Below, one piece after another: positions 20,285-27,241 of a stretch of 30,111 nt of DNA. Position 1 is the stretch's first letter; each line of letters begins with the position of its first letter. The notes under the pieces were generated by a model. The model was not told the DNA's origin and made no database searches. It worked only from the letters and a program-made list of their open reading frames with translations. The DNA is from Lentisalinibacter sp035655155. Lineage in GTDB: Bacteria > Pseudomonadota > Gammaproteobacteria > Steroidobacterales > Woeseiaceae. The translations under genes were made by a program, and so were the position numbers. Location of the stretch: NCBI GenBank assembly GCA_035655155.1, contig DASRVH010000036.1, forward strand, positions 1 through 30,111. The letters run 5' to 3'.

Positions 20285-22057
20285 TCAGAGCGGCCAGACC
20301 CACAGCAGCATCGGCGTGCCGACCAGCACGATCAGCACTTCCAGCGGCAGGCCCATGCGCCAGTAATCGCCGAAGCGGTAGCCGCCGGGCCCCAGGATCA
20401 GGGTGTTGTTCTTGTGGCCGATAGGGGTCAGGAACGCACACGAAGCGCCGACGGCTACCGCCATGAGGTAAGTGTCCGGGTTCACGCCCAGCCGCTGAGC
20501 GATCTCCACGGCCACCGGCGCGGCGATGACCGCGGTGGCGACGTTGTTCAGCACGTCGGAGAGCGTCATGGTCACCACCATCAGCAGCACCAGGATGATC
20601 ACGGGCGACAGGGCCTCGGAATGCTGCACCACCGTGTCGGCGATGAGCGCGGTGCCGCCGGTGGTCTCCAGCGCCTCGCCGAGGGGGATCAGCGAGCCCA
20701 GCAGCACGATGACCGGCCATTCGATGGAGTCGTAGAGCTGACGCAGCGGCATGATTCCCGCCGCCACCATGCCCACCACCGCTGCGGCCAGCGCCACGGT
20801 GAGATCCAGCACGCCGGTGCTGGCCAGGACGATCGCTGTGGCGAAAATGGCCAGCGCGATGCCGGAATTCTTTCGCTTCAGGGACGGCAGGTCCTTCTCG
20901 GCCAGTGGCAGGCAGCCCATCCAGTGGGCCACGGTCGGCAGTTGTTCCGCCGGTCCCATCAGCAGCAGCACGTCGCCGGGCTCGATATCCACCTTGCGCA
21001 CCCGGTCGCGGAAGCGCTTGCCCTGGCGGGCCACGCCCATGAGCGCGACGCCGTGGCGGTACAGAAGCCTGAGTGAGTTGGCCGAACGCCCGGTGATGCG
21101 GGCGCCCACCGGCACCGCCACCTCCATGAGCGCCAGGTCCTCCGGCTTCTCCACGTCCTCGGTCTTCGGCTTGCCGCTCAGCTCCAGGTCGAGTGCGTCG
21201 GCAACGTTGTCGATGCCCTCGGGGTTGGCCTCGACCACCAGGATGTCGCCCTTGCGGATTTCGACGGTGCGGGCGAAGCCGGGCATGCGCTTGCCCTGGC
21301 GCACCAGGCCGATGATGGCGGCGTCGTTGTCCTCCGCCACCTCGTCCAGGTCGCGTACCCGCTTGCCGATCGCCTCGGACTCTTCCGCCACCTCGAGCTC
21401 GGCGATGAAGCCGGTCAGCACGTCGCCGTCGGGTTGCGGTTTCATCTCGCCTTCCGGCAGCAGCCGCCAGCCCACCAGGACCACGAAGGCGACGCCGACC
21501 ACCGCGCAGGCGAGCCCCACCGGCGTGAAGTCGAACATCTGGAACGGGGTGCCGAGGGCATCGGCCCGGTATTCGGCGATGACGATGTTAGGCGGCGTGC
21601 CGATGAGCGTGACCATGCCGCCGAGGATGCTGGCGAAGGACATAGGCATGAGCGTGCGGGCGGCCGTGCGCTTGGCCTTCCGCGCGGCCTCGATGTCCAC
21701 GGGCATCAGCAGCGCCAGCGCGGCCACGTTGTTCATCAGCGTCGACAGCGAGGCGGACAGTGAGGCCATCACGGCGATATGGGCGCCGAGGCGGCGGGAC
21801 TTGTCCACCATATAGTGCACCACCAGGTCGACGACGCCGGCGTTCGACAGCGCCCGGCTCAGCACCAGCACCAGCGCGATGACGATTGTCGCCGGGTGGC
21901 CGAAACCGGAGAACGCCTGGTCGCTGGGCACCAGCCCCGCGATGACCGCGATCACCAGGGCAGCGAAGGCGACGATGTCGTAACGCCAGCGCCCCCAGAT
22001 CAGCATCCCGAGGACGCCGATCATCAGCGCGAACAGCAGCGTGACTTCCAGGTTCAC
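20285..22057 (-). CDS. SLC13/DASS-family anion permease with two RCK_C domains
   Basis: A 590-aa sodium-coupled or proton-coupled carrier. Five or six membrane segments precede and follow a cytoplasmic insert of about 170 residues (205-380) carrying two TrkA_C/RCK_C domains (IIGLVRQGKRMPGFARTVEI, then ALMGVARQGKRFRDRVRKVD, each ending GDILVVEA or GDVLLLMG). The SLC13 motif TLIGTPPNIVIAEYR and its C-terminal counterpart LTPIGHKNNTLILGPGGY are present. Such proteins move sulfate, dicarboxylates or similar anions, and RCK_C domains sense ligands. GTG start at 22057, whose GTGA overlaps the stop of the hydrolase upstream: translational coupling. No sulfate-assimilation gene is near, so the anion is uncertain. 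Confidence 0.93.
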   Translation of the reverse strand: MNLEVTLLFALMIGVLGMLIWGRWRYDIVAFAALVIAVIAGLVPSDQAFSGFGHPATIVIALVLVLSRALSNAGVVDLVVHYMVDKSRRLGAHIAVMASLSASLSTLMNNVAALALLMPVDIEAARKAKRTAARTLMPMSFASILGGMVTLIGTPPNIVIAEYRADALGTPFQMFDFTPVGLACAVVGVAFVVLVGWRLLPEGEMKPQPDGDVLTGFIAELEVAEESEAIGKRVRDLDEVAEDNDAAIIGLVRQGKRMPGFARTVEIRKGDILVVEANPEGIDNVADALDLELSGKPKTEDVEKPEDLALMEVAVPVGARITGRSANSLRLLYRHGVALMGVARQGKRFRDRVRKVDIEPGDVLLLMGPAEQLPTVAHWMGCLPLAEKDLPSLKRKNSGIALAIFATAIVLASTGVLDLTVALAAAVVGMVAAGIMPLRQLYDSIEWPVIVLLGSLIPLGEALETTGGTALIADTVVQHSEALSPVIILVLLMVVTMTLSDVLNNVATAVIAAPVAVEIAQRLGVNPDTYLMAVAVGASCAFLTPIGHKNNTLILGPGGYRFGDYWRMGLPLEVLIVLVGTPMLLWVWPL

Positions 22058-22929
22058 GGCCGGGTGATTCCGCTGTCGGTCAGCCAGGCCGCGACCGCGT
22101 CCACGACGGGGCCGGGGCGCTTCACCCAGCCGAAGTGGGCGTTACTCGACCGGCGGAAGGCATCGTCGTCCAGATGCAGGCGCGTCGCTCGCTCCGGCGG
22201 CAGCTTCGACGCGAGGTGATCCGCCGCCGAAGCCGGCGCGAAGTCGTCGCCGGCCACGGAGATCAGGAGCGCCGGCTCGCGCATCCGGCCGAGCGCCGCC
22301 TCGTAGTCCGTGTCCGAACCCCTGGCGCGATAATGGCCGGTGCGGGCCTGATGCGCCCAGTCGGCCACCAGGCTGCGGGCTTCCCGGCCGCCGAAACCGA
22401 GCCGATGGCCGGGGTAGCTGCCCAGCACCTTGCCGACCGCGGCGATGAACTGGGTGGCCAGCAGGAAGACGTAGCGGCGCGGCGACGGGAACGCGCGCCA
22501 CCAGATGGAGCCGGTCGCCACCGTGACGACGGCGTCCACGGCGCCCGGGTTGGCGCCGGCATAGAGCAGGCTCACCTGTCCGCCGAGGCTGTGGCCGAGA
22601 AGGATGAGCGCCGCCGCCGGATAGCGCTCGCGCACCGCGGTTATGGCGGCAGGCCAGTCCAACTCCAGCAGTTCCCGATAGCCGAAGTCCGTGTTCCGGT
22701 CGGGACGCACGCTGCTGGTGCCGTGGCCGCGCAGATCCATGGCGACCAGGCGCAGCCCGGCGGCGGCCATGGGCGTGGCGAGCGGCTGGTAGAAGCTCCC
22801 GCGCAGGGCCATCGCGGGGGTGAGCAGGAAGACCGGCGTCTCGGGCGGGAGACCGTCGGGCTCGTGGGCGACGAGCGTGGACGTGGCCCCGTCGGCAGCG
22901 CGGCAGGGCAGATCTGTGAACTCGGCCAT
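22054..22929 (-). CDS. Alpha/beta hydrolase (serine hydrolase, COG4757-like)
   Basis: A 291-aa cytoplasmic protein with complete triad: GHSLGG with S114, D228 in AGDDFAP and H265 in NAHFGW. MDLRGHGTSS (64-73) and the LTPAMALRGSFYQPLA loop fit the group of predicted hydrolases that take medium or long acyl substrates. The ATG at 22929 has no Shine-Dalgarno; TGcTATTCT ends 6 nt before it. Its TGA overlaps the GTG of the SLC13 permease by four bases, so the hydrolase may release the anion the permease carries, or the reverse. That link is inference. Confidence 0.87.
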   Translation of the reverse strand: MAEFTDLPCRAADGATSTLVAHEPDGLPPETPVFLLTPAMALRGSFYQPLATPMAAAGLRLVAMDLRGHGTSSVRPDRNTDFGYRELLELDWPAAITAVRERYPAAALILLGHSLGGQVSLLYAGANPGAVDAVVTVATGSIWWRAFPSPRRYVFLLATQFIAAVGKVLGSYPGHRLGFGGREARSLVADWAHQARTGHYRARGSDTDYEAALGRMREPALLISVAGDDFAPASAADHLASKLPPERATRLHLDDDAFRRSSNAHFGWVKRPGPVVDAVAAWLTDSGITRP

Positions 22930-22935
22930 GGGTCG

Positions 22936-22944
22936 AGAATAGCA
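22936..22944 (-). promoter_or_regulatory. Extended -10, putative leaderless promoter of the hydrolase-permease operon
   Basis: On the minus strand TGCTATTCT is an extended -10 (TGn plus TATTCT) ending 6 nt before the ATG at 22929. No good -35 is seen, which is normal for extended -10 promoters, and no Shine-Dalgarno sequence exists between it and the ATG. Confidence 0.5.
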
Positions 22945-23094
22945 GAACGGCCGGCCTCTGCACCGTAGCGCCGGGGCCCGGCGGACGCTGTATTTTTGCC
23001 CACCGGCTCCCTACACTGGACGCCGGTCCCCGGCCGGGCTTGCGCCGGACTCTCGCCCGACACTCGCCGGATAAGGACCCGGAAACACGAATTC

Positions 23095-23934
23095 ATGCTC
23101 AGACGGAATCTCCTCCTCACTGTGCTCGCCATGCTCGCCGTGTTCGCCGCCCTGAGCGGGACGCTGGACGAGGTGGGCAACGAACAGGCCCAGGCTGCAT
23201 TCAAGCGGGCGCTGGTCACCTTCGCCGTGGCCAGGACGCTGAACGGGGTCATCTCCGTGGCCCAGGGCACGGAGGTGGCGGTGGAGCCCGCCGGCGTCGG
23301 CGTGACGTTCGGCGTCGGCCAGATACTCGATCCCATCAACGACCTCGTGGAACAGTTTGCCGGCGTGATGCTGGTGGCCTCCACGTCGCTCGGCATACAG
23401 AACGTGCTGCTCGGCATGACCGGCTGGTGGGGCACCACGGCGGCACTGGTGGCGGCCGTCGCCGTGGCGCTGGCAGTGATCTGGTGGCCGTCCGAGCGGG
23501 CGCGGCACTGGGACGGCGCGGCGGTCCGCCTGCTGCTGCTCCTGCTGTTCCTGCGTTTCGCCGTGCCGCTGCTCGTGCTCGGCACCAATGCGGTGTTCGA
23601 CACCTTCCTGGCGGCGGAGCAGGAGGCGGCCACGCTGGCGCTGGAAGCCACCCGTGAGGATATCGAGGAACTGAACGAGCAGGCCGCCCCGCCCGTGCCG
23701 GAGAGCGAGACCATGATGGGGCGGTTGGGTGCCATGCTGGACGAATCGCTGGAATCGATGAACGTGAAGCAGCGGCTGGATGATCTGCGGCTGCGCGTCT
23801 CGAATGCCAGCGAGCACATCGTCAACCTCATCGTCATCTTCGTGCTGCAGACCATACTGCTGCCGCTGGCCTTCCTGTGGATCATCGTCCAGGCGCTGAA
23901 GGCGATGGGCAGCCGGATGACCCGTGCCGGCTGA
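23095..23934 (+). CDS. Hypothetical membrane protein
   Basis: A 279-aa protein I do not recognise. It has four hydrophobic segments at about 5-21 (LLLTVLAMLAVFAALSG), 115-131, 145-163 and 242-267. The first loop (25-110) is mildly amphipathic with EVGNEQAQAAFKRALVTFAVARTLNGVISV; the loop 170-240 is charged and helical (AAEQEAATLALEATREDIEELNEQ) and may be a coiled coil. Both loops would lie on the same side of the membrane. The start at 23095 is chosen because the first membrane helix begins there, with GGAAA about 10 nt upstream; a longer frame from 22996 adds an unlikely Arg-rich head. It is divergent from the hydrolase-permease operon. Confidence 0.7.
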   Translation: MLRRNLLLTVLAMLAVFAALSGTLDEVGNEQAQAAFKRALVTFAVARTLNGVISVAQGTEVAVEPAGVGVTFGVGQILDPINDLVEQFAGVMLVASTSLGIQNVLLGMTGWWGTTAALVAAVAVALAVIWWPSERARHWDGAAVRLLLLLLFLRFAVPLLVLGTNAVFDTFLAAEQEAATLALEATREDIEELNEQAAPPVPESETMMGRLGAMLDESLESMNVKQRLDDLRLRVSNASEHIVNLIVIFVLQTILLPLAFLWIIVQALKAMGSRMTRAG

Positions 23935-23944
23935 GCAGACGCGG

Positions 23945-23950
23945 TATGAT
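23945..23950 (+). promoter_or_regulatory. -10-like element before the lipase-like gene
   Basis: TATGAT (5 of 6) lies 47 nt before the ATG at 23998, in the gap after the membrane protein gene. No good -35 is seen. AGGAGGAG just upstream of the ATG is a strong Shine-Dalgarno, so this gene may have its own leadered transcript. Confidence 0.35.
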
Positions 23951-23997
23951 CCCCGCGCAGGGCAGGTCCGCGCGGGCCGCCCAGGAGGAGCCTCCCG

Positions 23998-24699
23998 ATG
24001 AATCAGACCAGCATCTCGCCGCCGCCACCCCTGCTGGGCCTGCTCGAGGCCCGCGCCCCGCTGGAGGGGCTCGGCCTCGCGGCCTTCTGGCCCTGGATCA
24101 CGTTCGTCCCCCGCGGCGACGGCAGGCCGGTGGTGCTCGCGCCGGGCTACGGTGCCAGCGACGTCTCTATGTACCCGCTGTATCGCTACCTGAAGTGCCT
24201 GGGTTACGACGTGCACCACTGGGGGCTCGGCCGCAACCAGGGCAAGGTGACGCATTACGTCGCCACGCTGAAGGAGCACGTGCGGGAACTGCACGAGTCC
24301 ACGGGCGAGACCGTGACGCTGATCGGCTGGAGTCTCGGCGGCGTGGTCATGCGGGAGATCGCCCGGGAGGCGCCGGAGCTCGTCCGCGAGGTCATCACCA
24401 TGGGCACGCCCATCGTGGGCGGCCCCAAGTACACGCGCGTGGGCGAGGAGTTCGCGAAGCGCGAGAACCTCGACCTCGACCGGTTCGAGATCGCCGTGCA
24501 CGAGCGCAACATGGAAGGCATCCGGTGCCCGGTCACCTCGATCTACAGCAAGACCGACGGCGTCGTCTCCTGGCGCGCCTCCATCGACCGCTACAACCCC
24601 CAGGCCCGCAACGTCCGCGTGCCGGGCTCCCATCTCGGCCTGGGCTTCAACCCGGCGGTCTGGCGCGTCATCGCCACCACCCTCGGATCAAAGGGGTAG
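23998..24699 (+). CDS. Alpha/beta hydrolase (lipase-like, class I triacylglycerol lipase type)
   Basis: A 233-aa protein. Motifs: VVLAPGYGAS (45-54) at the oxyanion site, elbow GWSLGG with S112, SKTDGVV with D187, and GSHLGLGFNP with H212, a complete triad. The order and the TMGTPIVGGPKYT and SIYSKTDGVVSW segments resemble lipases and PGAP1-like esterases that release fatty acids. There is no signal peptide. A strong Shine-Dalgarno (AGGAGGAG) precedes the ATG. The TAG stop lies within the left arm of a REP-like repeat, and the last residues SKG may be shaped by it. Confidence 0.87.
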   Translation: MNQTSISPPPPLLGLLEARAPLEGLGLAAFWPWITFVPRGDGRPVVLAPGYGASDVSMYPLYRYLKCLGYDVHHWGLGRNQGKVTHYVATLKEHVRELHESTGETVTLIGWSLGGVVMREIAREAPELVREVITMGTPIVGGPKYTRVGEEFAKRENLDLDRFEIAVHERNMEGIRCPVTSIYSKTDGVVSWRASIDRYNPQARNVRVPGSHLGLGFNPAVWRVIATTLGSKG

Positions 24700-24967
24700 G
24701 AGGGCCTTCAGGCCCGATCCGGCTTTTCCAACCGGCTCCCCTTCTCTTGTGGCCGCCCTGCGGGGGTATCCATCTTGCTCCCGACAAAAGGTCGCGGCGA
24801 TGGATACCCCCGCATGACGGCCGCCTCGCGGTGGAGTGAAAGAAGCGCCAGTCAGTAGCGCCTGCTGACTTGCGCCAAGCCTCTCGGCTACGGGCCCAGC
24901 AGTCCACCCCAGCCGATGGCGGGCCTACGCCAACAGAAAGTCGGATCGGGCCTGAAGGCCCTCCTAC
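24696..24967. repeat. 272-bp REP/MITE-like element with 26-bp terminal inverted repeats
   Basis: A perfect 26-bp inverted repeat bounds the stretch: left arm 24696-24721 beginning GTAGGAGGGCC and ending CGATCCG, right arm 24942-24967 its exact reverse complement. Each arm is itself a hairpin (GGGCCT/AGGCCC). Both TAG stop codons of the converging genes are the TAG of the arms. Inside, 24751-24774 and 24799-24822 form another inverted repeat, 22 of 24 bases paired. There is no ORF of note inside. It resembles REP pairs and REPINs of gammaproteobacteria, mobilised in trans by RAYT transposases, and probably also ends transcription from both sides. Confidence 0.8.
24751..24822. repeat. Long internal hairpin of the REP-like element
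   Basis: TGCGGGGGTATCCATC (24759-24774) and its perfect complement GATGGATACCCCCGCA (24799-24814) extend outward with two mismatches to 24751 and 24822. The loop is 24 nt. RNA from either strand would fold strongly here. Confidence 0.75.
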
Positions 24968-25581
24968 GCGGGGGGCAGGGCCAGCAGGCGGTTGGCGGCT
25001 TGTTCGATGGTGGCGCCGAAGGCGACCAGGCCTTCCTCGTGGCCGGCCATCACCGCCACGCCGGAGCGGGCGAAGTCCGTCTGCTCGTGCAGGCGGCGAA
25101 ATTCCCGGGCCATCTCCGGGGTGCCGTAGGGGACGTCCGGTGCGGTGGTCGGGATGCGGTTCTTTAGCCGCCGCCACAGATCGCCGTTGTGCACATGGGC
25201 GATGGCACGGATGGCCGCATCCAGTTCGTAGATGGCGGCGTGGGTGAGCGCTTCGGAGGAGGCCTGGATCGGGCCCTCGCAGGCGACCCGGTTGGCGTCG
25301 ATGTCGTAGCCGGTCACCAGGGCGTAGTGGCTCGCGTCGGTGCGCGGGATGTGGCCGGTCTGGGTGCCGCTGATGATGAACGTGCCCGGCTCCGGGCCGT
25401 GGATGCTGAGGTTGCCGTAGCCGACGCCGTGCTCGGCGTAGTAGCCCACGAGGCCCGCGTCGTGCAGGCGGTTGCGGCAGTCGTTCAGCTCGCGCACGGC
25501 ATCGGCGGGCAGCGCGGGTGCCGGGCGCCAGTCGACCTCGTATTTGGTATAGCCCTCGTCGATGGGGCCGGTCACCGTCAT
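24964..25581 (-). CDS. Class II aldolase/adducin family protein, probable DHAP-shunt aldolase
   Basis: A 205-aa zinc-dependent aldolase-like protein. Visible residues: GNLSIH (N57, S59) for phosphate binding, ISGTQTG (70-76), SSE with catalytic E110, HVH with H129 and H131, and AGHEEG with H181. The step E110 to H129 (19 residues) matches fuculose-1-phosphate aldolase. It follows mtnA by 11 nt. With MtnA it fits the DHAP shunt, in which 5-(methylthio)ribulose-1-phosphate or 5-deoxyribulose-1-phosphate is split to dihydroxyacetone phosphate and an aldehyde (Ald2). The alternative is the dehydratase MtnB of the classical methionine salvage route, same superfamily; no other mtn gene is seen in the window. 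Its TAG stop lies in the REP-like right arm. Confidence 0.82.
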   Translation of the reverse strand: MTVTGPIDEGYTKYEVDWRPAPALPADAVRELNDCRNRLHDAGLVGYYAEHGVGYGNLSIHGPEPGTFIISGTQTGHIPRTDASHYALVTGYDIDANRVACEGPIQASSEALTHAAIYELDAAIRAIAHVHNGDLWRRLKNRIPTTAPDVPYGTPEMAREFRRLHEQTDFARSGVAVMAGHEEGLVAFGATIEQAANRLLALPPA

Positions 25582-25592
25582 CGCGCCGCGCC

Positions 25593-26732
25593 TCAGGCGG
25601 CCGCGCCGGCGCGTTCCGGGAACAGCGCCGCCAGGCCTTCCTCGCTGGCGTCGCAGATGCCGCGCTCGGTGATCAGGCCCGTCACCAGCCGGGCGGGCGT
25701 CACGTCGAAGGCGTAGTTGCCGGCCGGGGAGGTGTCGGCCACCGTTTGCACCACGCGGATCTCGTCGCCGTCCAGGCCGGCGATGTGGGTGACCTCTTCA
25801 GGGCTGCGCTCCTCGATGGGGATATCCACGAGTCCGTCGGCGATGTCCCAGTCGATGGTGGTGGAGGGCAGCGCCACGTAGAAGGGGATGCCGTTGTCCC
25901 GGGCGGCCAGGGCCTTCAGGTAGGTGCCGATCTTGTTGGCGACATCGCCCGCGCGGGTGGTGCGGTCGGTGCCGGTGATGCAGATGTCCACCATGCCGTG
26001 CTGCATGAGATGGCCGCCGGCGTTGTCCACGATGACGGTGTGATCGATGCCGCTCGCCGCCAGTTCCCAGGCCGTGAGCTGGGAGCCCTGATTGCGGGGC
26101 CGGGTCTCGTCCACCCAGACGTGGATGGGGATGCCGCGTTCCTGCGCGAGATACATCGGCGCGGTGGCGGTGCCCCAGTTGATGGTCGCGAGCGAGCCGG
26201 CATTGCAGTGGGTGAGGATGTTGACGGGCTCGCCGCCTTTCCGCTCGGCGATCGCCGCCAGCAGCTCCACGCCCTGCGCGCCGATGCGCCGGGAGATCTC
26301 CACGTCTTCCTCGCAGACGGCCTCGGCCTCGGCGCGCAGCCGATGGGCCAGCTCGTCGTCGCCGGCCTGTCGCAGGGCGGCCAGCATGCGCTCGATGCCC
26401 CAGCGCAGATTCACCGCCGTCGGCCGGGTCGCGGCCAGTGCGTCTGCCGCCTCGCGGATGAACGAGCGTGCGGCGTCGCCTGCGAGGCCTGCTCGGTTCG
26501 CTTCCAGCGCGGCCAGATACAGGCTCCAGGCCGCGGTGGCGCCGATCAGCGGCGCACCGCGTACCAGCATCTCGCGGATGGCGAAGGCGCCGTCGGCGTG
26601 ACTGCGCAGATCGAAGACTTCGTAGCGGTGGGGCAGGCGGCGCTGGTCGATGATCTGCACGACGGCGGGGTCGTCCGGATGCAGCCAGATGGTCCTGAAG
26701 TTCTCGCCGGGAGTGTTACCAAAGACGTTCAT
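25593..26732 (-). CDS. mtnA: S-methyl-5-thioribose-1-phosphate isomerase
   Basis: A 379-aa protein of the eIF2B/MtnA family that converts 5-methylthioribose-1-phosphate (and 5-deoxyribose-1-phosphate) to the ribulose phosphate. Landmarks: RGAPLIGA (58-65), THCNAGSLAT with catalytic C176, ETRPRNQGSQLTAWEL (209-224), and ITGTDRTTRAGDVANKIGTY with catalytic D256. The 80-residue step between Cys and Asp is that of characterised MtnA. It is somewhat longer than the usual 345-350 aa, mainly at the N-terminus. No Shine-Dalgarno is clear before the ATG at 26732. Immediately upstream are two copies of TTCGTGCG spaced 10 bp. It is the first gene of a two-gene unit with the aldolase. Confidence 0.95.
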   Translation of the reverse strand: MNVFGNTPGENFRTIWLHPDDPAVVQIIDQRRLPHRYEVFDLRSHADGAFAIREMLVRGAPLIGATAAWSLYLAALEANRAGLAGDAARSFIREAADALAATRPTAVNLRWGIERMLAALRQAGDDELAHRLRAEAEAVCEEDVEISRRIGAQGVELLAAIAERKGGEPVNILTHCNAGSLATINWGTATAPMYLAQERGIPIHVWVDETRPRNQGSQLTAWELAASGIDHTVIVDNAGGHLMQHGMVDICITGTDRTTRAGDVANKIGTYLKALAARDNGIPFYVALPSTTIDWDIADGLVDIPIEERSPEEVTHIAGLDGDEIRVVQTVADTSPAGNYAFDVTPARLVTGLITERGICDASEEGLAALFPERAGAAA

Positions 26733-26737
26733 AATGT

Positions 26738-26755
26738 TTCGTGCGGATTCGTGCG
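26738..26755. repeat. Direct repeat TTCGTGCG x2 before mtnA
   Basis: Two exact copies at 26738-26745 and 26748-26755, 10 bp apart (one helical turn), lie 6 nt upstream of the mtnA start. The spacing suits binding of a regulator, but chance is not excluded for 8-mers. Confidence 0.35.
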
Positions 26756-26794
26756 AGCGTCGGCCGGATGGCCGCGGGAGTTAACGGGATCGCC

Positions 26795-26824
26795 AAGATG
26801 ACGTCCTACAAGATGACGTCCTAC
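26795..26824. repeat. Exact tandem repeat of 15 bp x2
   Basis: AAGATGACGTCCTAC occurs twice head to tail, followed by a partial GATAACGTC. Each unit holds the palindrome GACGTC. It lies 63 nt upstream of the mtnA start in a 225-nt gap (26733-26957) that otherwise shows only a hairpin at 26915-26934 (GACCGCCG/CGGCGGTC) behind the small lipoprotein gene. Confidence 0.7.
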
Positions 26825-26914
26825 GATAACGTCGGCGACGGGGCGGCACAAATCCGCGCGGCCTCCCGCGACGGCGGCCGGTGCCGGGCGTGACGGCAGG
26901 CCGAAGGATCCCGG

Positions 26915-26934
26915 GACCGCCGCATCCGGCGGTC
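26915..26934. terminator. Hairpin behind the small lipoprotein gene (weak terminator candidate)
   Basis: GACCGCCG-CATC-CGGCGGTC, a perfect 8-bp stem with a 4-nt loop, lies 24 nt past the lipoprotein stop at 26958. There is no T-run on the minus strand, so it is not a classical intrinsic terminator; it may protect the mRNA end. Confidence 0.35.
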
Positions 26935-26957
26935 TCTCTCCCCCTCGTCGTCGCCGC

Positions 26958-27161
26958 TCAGCGGCCGCCCGGCATCTCCGCGCAGCCGCAGCCGCGCGGT
27001 CCGGAGCCCGGCTTCTCGAACAGGCTCTCGCAGTACTTCACGGTGCCGCTGGGACAGGCGGCGGCCGTCCTCGCCGTGGTGGAGTGCGTCCAGGCGTTCC
27101 CGCCCGCACAGCCCGCCAGGGCGAGGCAGCATACGACGGTCATGGCTTTGCCGACAGTCAT
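26958..27161 (-). CDS. Small cysteine-rich lipoprotein, hypothetical
   Basis: A 67-aa protein with lipobox LALAGC (Cys18) and a mature part holding ACPSGTVKYCE (C36, C44) and GCGC (C58, C60). The C-x-x-G-T-x-x-x-C...C-x-C arrangement recurs in small proteobacterial lipoproteins of unknown role and suits two disulfides or a metal site. Start at ATG 27161, with AGG about 8 nt upstream; Met7 (27143) also gives a working signal peptide. Gaps of 80 nt upstream and 225 nt downstream make it a single gene. Short length keeps confidence moderate. Confidence 0.65.
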   Translation of the reverse strand: MTVGKAMTVVCCLALAGCAGGNAWTHSTTARTAAACPSGTVKYCESLFEKPGSGPRGCGCAEMPGGR

Positions 27162-27241
27162 TGCGTCAACCTACGCCGGGTACAGGCCGCAGCCTGTGAA
27201 CTGAGTCCCGGTTCGGTTGTTTCCCCTCCTGCCGCCGGCGC

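Noticed and set aside
24700..24960. Small RNA gene within the REP-like element
   Set aside because: Hairpins are strong but no promoter with good -35/-10 is visible, and the symmetry explains the folding.
24696..24967. Insertion sequence
   Set aside because: Terminal inverted repeats are present but only 272 bp and no transposase frame; called REP/MITE-like instead.
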